DNA of 49,350 nucleotides. Source: Paraburkholderia tuberum STM678 (GTDB lineage: Bacteria; Pseudomonadota; Gammaproteobacteria; Burkholderiales; Burkholderiaceae). The stretch is taken from contig NZ_CADFGP010000052.1 of assembly GCF_902833905.1 (NCBI RefSeq), positions 1 to 49,350 of the forward strand. Reading direction: 5' to 3'. Within the stretch, counting starts at the first letter, position 1. Each line of letters starts with the position of its first letter. A program made the translations under genes and the position numbers. This document shows, piece after piece, positions 44,436 to 49,350 of the stretch. The notes under the pieces were generated by a model that was not told the origin of the DNA, did no database searches, and worked only from the letters and a program-made list of their open reading frames with translations.

Positions 44436-44725
44436 TCCAGGTCGATGGTGGGGACTGCCGATAACGGGGCGCTCCTGCGCTGCATTCGCATCTGCCTGCT
44501 ACTCTCACTGCGTCGAAGTCGCAGAAAGCAGCTTCCCGCGTCGACTGCCGAACCGGGCGGACACGTTATGACGCGCCCGCTTCAAGACGCGGACGCTATC
44601 GGCAATGCTGCAGTTTTTGGCTGGTGCCTCGCGTGGGATTTCCATTCAAGCGCATCATCCGACATAGACCCCGTGGGCTCATGTAAAGCCCCAGGGCTTG
44701 CCGATATTTCCCACGGCGCTTCAAT
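44436..44725. other. Spacer between the two iteron arrays
   Basis: About 290 bp without a supportable gene. A rightward frame runs across both arrays, but it carries their repeats as codons and has no RBS. The spacer may hold the operon promoter, or act as the loop between two protein-bound arrays. Confidence 0.4.
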
Positions 44726-44820
44726 ATGTTCCTATGGTTGTCCCAAGACGGTTCAATACGTTCCACTAGAGGTTCCAGAACGGTTCATAACGTACCGGCA
44801 CACGTCCCAAAACGTTCCGC
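44726..44820. repeat. Iteron array 2 (GTTCC-type, once per helical turn)
   Basis: Nine copies of the same motif as array 1 begin at 44728, 44740, 44751, 44760, 44772, 44783, 44792, 44804 and 44814. The steps are 12, 11, 9, 12, 11, 9, 12 and 10, averaging 10.75 bases, so all copies face the same side of the helix. The array is about 290 bp upstream of array 1 and not inside a convincing gene. It looks like a second binding site for the protein that binds array 1. Confidence 0.8.
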
Positions 44821-45188
44821 CACAGAAGTTTCGAGGGCTGGCGAGGCTCTCCGTCCCTGGTTCGTGTTTTCAGGCGAGGACAGCATTCGCGCGCGCGTAG
44901 ATGCCATCGATGCCTGAAAAACGTCGCGAAAGTACACAGCGCGCCCGCCCGCGGCCAGCCTAATTAACCGTTGTGAATTCAACCCATGAGGCATCTTTGA
45001 CCACGACGCAAGCTGGAACCCTTGCAGACCGCTGTTGGATGTGATTAACTTCTGCCCAGCGAGTCGATTGGACACCTCCACCGGCCGCACGGAACACCCA
45101 AGCCGCCACTGCGGCAGCCCGAACTCTCGCGAGAGGGCACCCCAAGAGATCGTTGAAATGCCACGGTCTCAATGAAAACAGAAGTGCC
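44821..45188. other. Region upstream of a terminator, no clear gene
   Basis: No gene is convincing here. A 79-codon minus-strand frame (45199-44960) has protein-like stretches (WAEVNHIQQRSARVPACVVV) but starts inside a terminator hairpin. A rightward transcript, possibly a small RNA, would end at the terminator at 45189-45209. Confidence 0.35.
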
Positions 45189-45209
45189 AAACGCCTCACG
45201 GCGTTTTTT
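45189..45209 (+). terminator. Factor-independent terminator
   Basis: AAACGCC-TCAC-GGCGTTT is a 7-bp stem with a 4-base loop, running straight into a T-tract (TTTTTT through 45209). It is oriented to end rightward transcription coming from the iteron region. No convincing rightward gene precedes it, hinting at a small RNA. Confidence 0.75.
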
Positions 45210-45210
45210 A

Positions 45211-45848
45211 AAAGCTCAGTCGGATCCGAGATCTATCCGAGACTGAGGTAAGGCGGAAACCTTACCGGATGCGGCTTCCGGAGCGGTACCCGAAACTTGC
45301 CGAAGACTTTTGGAAAATCGGATTCGCACATCAATCCCCGCACCAAGAAGCCTTTGCCGTCCACACGACGGGCCGCTGACTCATCGCTAAGCGACAGACA
45401 GGCGGAGGGCTACCCCTACCCGGCACACGGGCAGGGCACATGAACCCAGGTACGCGCGCTACCTTCACCCAGGCCATCCACGGCAATGGGATGCGCGTCG
45501 GTTCGTCTCCACCGCTACAAAAGGAGTCCACGCCGAGCTGCGGCTCGGTAACCCGGCACCCGTAAGGACCGGGCTGAGTGGCTGACACTGGACTACGAGC
45601 AGGCCCTCGGAAACGCATCTTCTAAAGACCCACCGAACTCACGGTCTAAGTCCACAACGTTGTACGGGCATGCTGGAGCCCGCGCCAACCTTCCAGAGGC
45701 GGCGAAAGCTGAACCTGATGCGAGACAGGGGCAGAGGCGGCGAGGAGGTAGAAGCGTGTCGTTGCATCGGCAACGGCGTGCAGCTATCCCGCTTTAACTG
45801 TTGCCGGGGCACCTACGAGAGAGTGCCCGGCTCAACAAACCGGAGGTC
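45211..45848 (+). ncRNA. Candidate structured leader or ncRNA before the integrase
   Basis: About 640 bp lack a credible gene but contain successive hairpins: an 11-bp stem at 45215-45225/45235-45247, a 7-bp stem GGTAAGG/CCTTACC at 45247-45253/45260-45266, and CCGGA/TCCGG at 45265-45269/45277-45281. More GC-rich complementary stretches occur around 45550-45575. It directly precedes the integrase gene, with GGAGG at about 45841. It may be a long structured 5' leader, an origin or attachment region, or a large ncRNA. I recognise no known RNA family, and no group II domain V was found. Confidence 0.4.
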
Positions 45849-45851
45849 ATG

Positions 45852-47312
45852 ATGTCCAAGTTTGGGAAATTCTCGCCCGCCGCGCCAAAGAAGACGCGCC
45901 GCGGCCCGAACCACCTTGAAGGGTGGAAACGTGAGTTGCAGGATCTGATAGACGCCCACGCAGGTGAGCGGGTAGATGGTCGAACCGCTGCACACCGCAC
46001 CCGTGCACTCGCAGCCAAAACACTGTTCGCGGCTTTCAACCTCCTGCACGAGGAACTGGGCGCCGGCCCGATGCCGCGCAACTTCAAGGAACAACACGTC
46101 CGGAAGCTGGTCCAGCATTGGTACTTCACGCAAGAGAAACAGGTCAACACCATCCGGACCGATCTTTCCGTCCTGCGGAAATTTGCCGGCTGGATCGGGA
46201 AGCCAACCATGGTGAAGCCAATCGAGGACTATCTGCCAGATGTCGACCGCGCAGCGCTCGTGGTGTCGGCGACGTTGACGGAATCGAAGGCATGGTCGAC
46301 AAACGGCATAGACGTCCCTGAAAGGCTCGACCGCGCATTTCGGCTCAATGAGCGCTTCGGGCTCATCCTGGTCGCGCAGATTACATATGGCCTGCGCATG
46401 AAGGAAGCCTTGTGCCTGCGTCCATGGAAGGCCGATAACGGTAGCGGTCTGACGGTGTACCCGGGGGACGGTCCGAAAGGCGGTCGCCCGCGTTTCATCC
46501 CGTACCTCATTCCAGAGCAGGCTGTCATCATCAAGATGATCAAGGACCGCGTGAAAAAGATTCACCGGCTGGGGTGGGAGAAAACGCGTCGCGGCGCCCT
46601 GGCGACCCTCGAGTCGAATACGAAAGAGTATTACACGCGAATGGAGGAGATCGGCATTACGAAAAAGGCTGCTGGCGTCGTTGGACACGGCTTGCGCGCA
46701 GAGTTCGCGGTCAACATGGCGCGTGTGAAGGGTTTCGATCCTGCAACTGAGGACTACACGGGCGAGAACCCTCCATGGGACGAACTGCAAGAGCGGATCA
46801 AGCAGGTCAGCGAGCTGATGGGGCACAGCCGCCCGCAGATCATGGCGAGCTATTTCGGCGCGTTCAAGCGCGACGCAAACGGTAAGGTCGACTATGTCGG
46901 CGTCGCGAAGGCGAAAAAAGGCAAGGAGCAGGAGGACGCTGCTCAGTACGCGTCGTCATCGGCCAAGACACTCCCCCCGGCTGCGCCGTGCCAGCTGAGT
47001 ACAGAGAAGGCTGCAACCGCAACCGAGTCTGACAGCAGCGGTAATGCAACGATAATGCCTCCGACACACGCTGTGCTGCTTCCGCATTACTCACCATGCC
47101 ATTGCCAGGTGCCTGCAGCGCAACGGCACCATGAGACTGTCGGATATCCGGACAGACCTGCGCATTGCCTCCGGTCTCTCATGGTCGTTCATGTGTCTTG
47201 CCAACGAACACGGGTGGCGTCAGTCTGCCTTGCCTACACCAACTGGCCTGTTTCTCGGCGACTACACCGAAGCGGAAGGGCTTGTGCTGCGGACCTTCGT
47301 GCGGCCGGGTGA
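45852..47312 (+). CDS. Tyrosine integrase (integrase_1 type) with abnormal C-terminus
   Basis: A 486-residue tyrosine site-specific recombinase. The N-terminal core-binding domain (about 25-125) is followed by the catalytic domain with ITYGLRMKEALCLRP (first Arg), VVGHGLRAEFA (HxxR), LMGHSRPQIMASYFGAF (second His and Tyr). After about residue 375 the sequence is low-complexity, and the last 60 residues are an out-of-frame read of the next gene (47131-47312). The native stop was probably lost by a frameshift near 47030-47130. The ATG at 45852 follows CCGGAGG; an adjacent ATG at 45849 is possible. It may mobilise this part of the replicon. Confidence 0.8.
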   Translation: MSKFGKFSPAAPKKTRRGPNHLEGWKRELQDLIDAHAGERVDGRTAAHRTRALAAKTLFAAFNLLHEELGAGPMPRNFKEQHVRKLVQHWYFTQEKQVNTIRTDLSVLRKFAGWIGKPTMVKPIEDYLPDVDRAALVVSATLTESKAWSTNGIDVPERLDRAFRLNERFGLILVAQITYGLRMKEALCLRPWKADNGSGLTVYPGDGPKGGRPRFIPYLIPEQAVIIKMIKDRVKKIHRLGWEKTRRGALATLESNTKEYYTRMEEIGITKKAAGVVGHGLRAEFAVNMARVKGFDPATEDYTGENPPWDELQERIKQVSELMGHSRPQIMASYFGAFKRDANGKVDYVGVAKAKKGKEQEDAAQYASSSAKTLPPAAPCQLSTEKAATATESDSSGNATIMPPTHAVLLPHYSPCHCQVPAAQRHHETVGYPDRPAHCLRSLMVVHVSCQRTRVASVCLAYTNWPVSRRLHRSGRACAADLRAAG

Positions 47313-47559
47313 AAACGGGCGCGCCTCTCGCTGGTCACGTGTACTCGAGGCGTTCGATGGATTGCCCACCACGGCCGCGAATATGCGAACCGACGCAGGC
47401 GTCGCAGCCTACATCGACCGCAGCAACGTTTGGCTTGAGGCCAACTCCACGAGGCTTGGTGCGCAGTTGTCTTTTCTCCGCCAGCCATACGTCGCGACGG
47501 CAGACCCGCTTGACCGGGCGTGGCGCGAGAACGCCGGCACCGAACCGGCCGCGGCATGA
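47131..47559 (+). CDS. Hypothetical protein overlapping the integrase end
   Basis: A 142-residue protein (MRLSDIRTDLRIASGLSWSF at the start; SNVWLEANSTRLGAQLSFLR near the end). It overlaps the annotated integrase C-terminus by 182 bases in another frame. Its coding frame looks natural, whereas the integrase tail there does not. The stop overlaps an ATG at 47556. No family is recognised; the context suggests a gene carried with the integrase. Confidence 0.55.
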   Translation: MRLSDIRTDLRIASGLSWSFMCLANEHGWRQSALPTPTGLFLGDYTEAEGLVLRTFVRPGENGRASRWSRVLEAFDGLPTTAANMRTDAGVAAYIDRSNVWLEANSTRLGAQLSFLRQPYVATADPLDRAWRENAGTEPAAA

Positions 47560-47931
47560 AGTCCCGATACTGGATACGGCCGCCAGCCCTGCGACCCTAC
47601 GTTGAAACTTCAAGCGTGGTGCCGCATACGACTGGGTTGGTTTTCTCGCCAGAAACCGCCTCCCGGCTTGTGCAGGAACTGAGTCACCTCCCCAAGCCAT
47701 ATTCCCACTCCGGTGAACCGATGCCGTCCGCTTGCCGGGCGCGCCTATCGGCATCCTTCTGACTCGGGGAGAAGCCACTTGGCAATGTACGTCGACCCCC
47801 GTGTGGCCCATGGCCGCGCCCGGCACGAGCTGGGCGAAAACCCACGTCTATTCCCTGCCGGTAGTGAGCGTCTATCATCCTCAAAAACTATCCTCTGGAC
47901 GTTGCGGCGCAGTACGTCCACGCCGCTGAGC
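47556..47931 (+). pseudogene. Hypothetical gene, apparently frameshifted
   Basis: From the ATG at 47556 (overlapping the previous stop) one frame reads MKSRYWIRPPALRPYVETSS and VFSPETASRLVQELSHLPKP, then stops at 47762. A second frame continues as PGAPIGILLTRGEATWQCTS, then SWAKTHVYSLPVVSVYHPQK, to about 47931. Together they suggest one roughly 125-residue protein with a one-base shift near 47725-47735. No family is recognised. Confidence 0.4.
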
Positions 47932-47933
47932 GC

Positions 47934-48638
47934 GTGGAAGACTTCTTTAACTGGTACTCCGGCCTGCCGGCGGATTTTGTCGACCTGATGGATCCAGAAG
48001 GTCGACGGAGACTGGCCAGCATGTTTGGCGCAGAGTTCGCCCGCGTTAAGGAAAGCCGAGTCGAATTCAAGGCAAAGGATCAGGTTGAATCAATCGCCGC
48101 GGCATATGGAAAGGTGCCCAAGGTCGTCAAAATCTACACAGCAAGGGTGCGCCGCTGGCTGGCCCGAAATTTTTACTATACGCATAAGCGGGTTTCCAAG
48201 CGCGCCCGTTCTCCCGATGGAAGAGGCCAAAACGATGCCTGGATTTCAGAATCCGACGCGCGCATTAGGTCGTTCGCGAGCGAGTGCCCCGCCGCGACCG
48301 AAAGTGATCTGGAGCACTGCGGGTACTTCCTGGCTGAGGTCCACGTGTCCCATTATCAGCTTGAGCGGGTTCTTGAGGTGATGCTCAAACTTGACAAGGT
48401 TCTTGCCAGAATGGACTCGGAAGATGACCCGAACAGGATGGACAAAATGCTCGCGGTAGTCACTGAGCCGCTCGGCTGGCTGAGAGTTGAGCATACGAGC
48501 GAGCCTCTAACGATCAATGGGGTCCATAAGCCCTCCCCGTTCATTCGGGGCGCCCCGAAGGACGGCCTTAAGGGAGTAGCCGAGGAGGCCTTCGGCCGGA
48601 GTGCGGATTTCAGGGAAGGCGAACGCTCGTTTCGGTGA
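47934..48638 (+). CDS. Hypothetical protein with GTG start
   Basis: A 234-residue protein with no family I recognise. It is rich in charged and aromatic residues (FNWYSGLPADFVDLMDPEGR; VVKIYTARVRRWLARNFYYT; SHYQLERVLEVMLKLDKVLA). Protein-like sequence continues upstream in the same frame (ILKNYPLDVAAQYVHAAERV) without a usable start, so the true 5' end may have been lost to a frameshift joining it to the previous ORF. The GTG at 47934 is a best guess. It is downstream of the integrase on the same strand. Confidence 0.5.
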   Translation: MEDFFNWYSGLPADFVDLMDPEGRRRLASMFGAEFARVKESRVEFKAKDQVESIAAAYGKVPKVVKIYTARVRRWLARNFYYTHKRVSKRARSPDGRGQNDAWISESDARIRSFASECPAATESDLEHCGYFLAEVHVSHYQLERVLEVMLKLDKVLARMDSEDDPNRMDKMLAVVTEPLGWLRVEHTSEPLTINGVHKPSPFIRGAPKDGLKGVAEEAFGRSADFREGERSFR

Positions 48639-48699
48639 AGTCGAACAAGCCGGAGGGCGGTGCTGCGAGGTGCATGGATTGTAGCGTGAGTGTTCGGGA

Positions 48700-49146
48700 T
48701 CAGGCTACGCCGTCATCGGGCTTATTCTTTCGGCGCATCGAGTCGCCCTTCAACGGAAGCTTGTGGGCCTGATGCACGAGGCGATCGAGAATGGCGTCAG
48801 CGAGCGTCGGATCCTGTAGCCAGGCATGCCAGTGTTCGAGCGGCAACTGGCTGGTGATGATTGTCGAGCGCGTGCCGACGCGATCGTCGAGCACCTCGAG
48901 CAGATCGTTGCGCGCGCCCGAATCGAGATCCTGCAGGCCCCAGTCATCAAGTAATAAAACGTCCAATTTTGCGAGCTGTGCGAGGCGTCTGGTGAAGCTG
49001 CCGTCAGCATGTGTGATCTTCAGTTCCTCGAACAGCCGGGCAACACGCACATACAGTACCGAGAAGCCTTGCCGGCAGGCTTGCTGCGCGAACGCGCAGG
49101 CGATCCATGTCTTGCCCGCGCCGGTCGAACCCGCAACATACTGCGC
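48700..49146 (-). pseudogene. IS21-family IstB helper ATPase, 5'-truncated
   Basis: The C-terminal two thirds of IstB, the AAA+ helper of IS21 transposition. It starts just before the Walker A motif (GSTGAGKTW) and contains LDVLLLDDWGLQDLDSGARN (Walker B and downstream) and STIITSQLPLEHWHAWLQDP, ending with LKGDSMRRKN before a stop at 48700. The first 90 or so residues are missing because the sequence switches to the IS110 end at about 49146. No istA is adjacent. Confidence 0.8.
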
Positions 49147-49311
49147 ATCAACACCCTGATGAAGCGCAGATCTACTATCCGTTTCACCCACAATGCGGTC
49201 AGCACGGAGCTAACGTCAAGAGTAATGGAATGGACGCCCCCACCCGAAACGGCATCGATGTGCCAAAGTGGAAGTGTCAAAGCCACCACCTGAACGAGGG
49301 GAGCGCCCATC
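49147..49311 (+). other. IS110 left-end non-coding region
   Basis: About 165 bp between the istB junction and the IS110 transposase start. In IS110-group elements this position holds the left end and the bridge RNA gene, about 170-180 nt. I did not identify target or donor loops, so this is a candidate only. Confidence 0.4.
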
Positions 49312-49350
49312 ATGAAGATTACGACAGTTGGCATCGATCTGGCGAAGAGT
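49312..49350 (+). CDS. IS110-family transposase, N-terminal start (cut by window edge)
   Basis: The ATG at 49312 begins MKITTVGIDLAKS, the typical N-terminus of IS110-family DEDD transposases, where the first catalytic Asp is in GIDLAK. Only 13 codons are inside the window. It appears to have inserted next to, or across, the istB gene. Confidence 0.75.
   Translation, partial: MKITTVGIDLAKS

Noticed and set aside
44304..44820. CRISPR array
   Set aside because: The repeats are about 5-7 bases with no spacer-length units, and no cas gene is near.
44445..44900. 151-codon rightward frame through both iteron arrays
   Set aside because: Its codons are the repeats themselves; no RBS or domain.
45331..45618. 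95-codon minus-strand frame before the integrase
   Set aside because: Composition is unlike neighbouring proteins and no RBS; better explained as structured non-coding DNA.
45211..45848. Second group II intron
   Set aside because: No domain V-like 34-nt hairpin and no exon pairing could be found.
1..49350. tRNA or rRNA genes
   Set aside because: No cloverleaf with a TψC-type arm and no rRNA segment was recognised by eye on either strand; a covariance scan was not possible.

Overview
The window reads as a high-GC Burkholderiaceae replicon (Paraburkholderia/Caballeronia-like), probably a plasmid, chromid or large genomic island. The evidence is GC-rich codon use, Burkholderia-type Dpp/Puu-like catabolic genes, a Feo locus of beta-proteobacterial type, an unusually dense load of broken insertion sequences (IS6, Tn3, two IS256, IS21, an unassigned DDE element, IS110, a tyrosine-recombinase remnant), and a plasmid-type segregation operon. 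No rRNA, tRNA or CRISPR array was seen.

Layout. (1) 1-2250: a decayed second copy of a tartrate/D-malate dehydrogenase locus (cupin fused to truncated ttuC, a seemingly intact LysR gene, and an Lrp tail cut off by an IS). (2) 2248-4081: an IS6-family element whose transposase gene is split by an 829-nt group II intron that encodes no protein, abutting a Tn3 transposase fragment. (3) 4267-24953: a large catabolic region. A leftward set encodes a GNAT protein, a D-2-hydroxyacid dehydrogenase, a class III aminotransferase, an Lrp/AsnC regulator, a tartrate/D-malate dehydrogenase, an aldehyde dehydrogenase, an M14 deacylase and a frameshifted cupin. A rightward set encodes an aldehyde dehydrogenase, a HAD hydrolase, a PuuB-like FAD oxidoreductase, a complete Dpp/Opp-type ABC importer, a cupin and a second FAD oxidoreductase. 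Together they look like uptake, deacylation, deamination and oxidation of an acylated amine or amino-acid-like compound; the substrate cannot be named from sequence. (4) 25016-26532: recombinase and IS256 remnants. (5) 26815-30815: DUF1326 and DUF2182 genes, then a Fur-box-controlled feoA-feoB-small Cys-rich gene operon for ferrous iron uptake. (6) 30893-33593: a frameshifted IS256, an IS21 istB tail and a broken secreted cupin. (7) 34163-39059: an outer-membrane barrel protein, a CoiA-like nuclease beside a decayed helicase, and small coupled hypothetical genes. (8) 39191-41043: a DDE transposase coupled to small ORFs. (9) 41915-44820: a leftward four-gene operon (ribbon-helix-helix protein, HTH protein, ParA/StbB-like ATPase without the signature lysine, membrane-anchored protein) preceded by two arrays of a GTTCC-like motif repeated once per helical turn. 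(10) 45189-49350: a terminator, a roughly 640-nt structured non-coding leader, a tyrosine integrase, hypothetical genes, a partial istB and the start of an IS110 transposase at the window edge.

Most notable are the ORF-less group II intron with intact catalytic landmarks and exon pairing (2741-3569), and the segregation-like operon with two helically phased iteron arrays (41915-44820).
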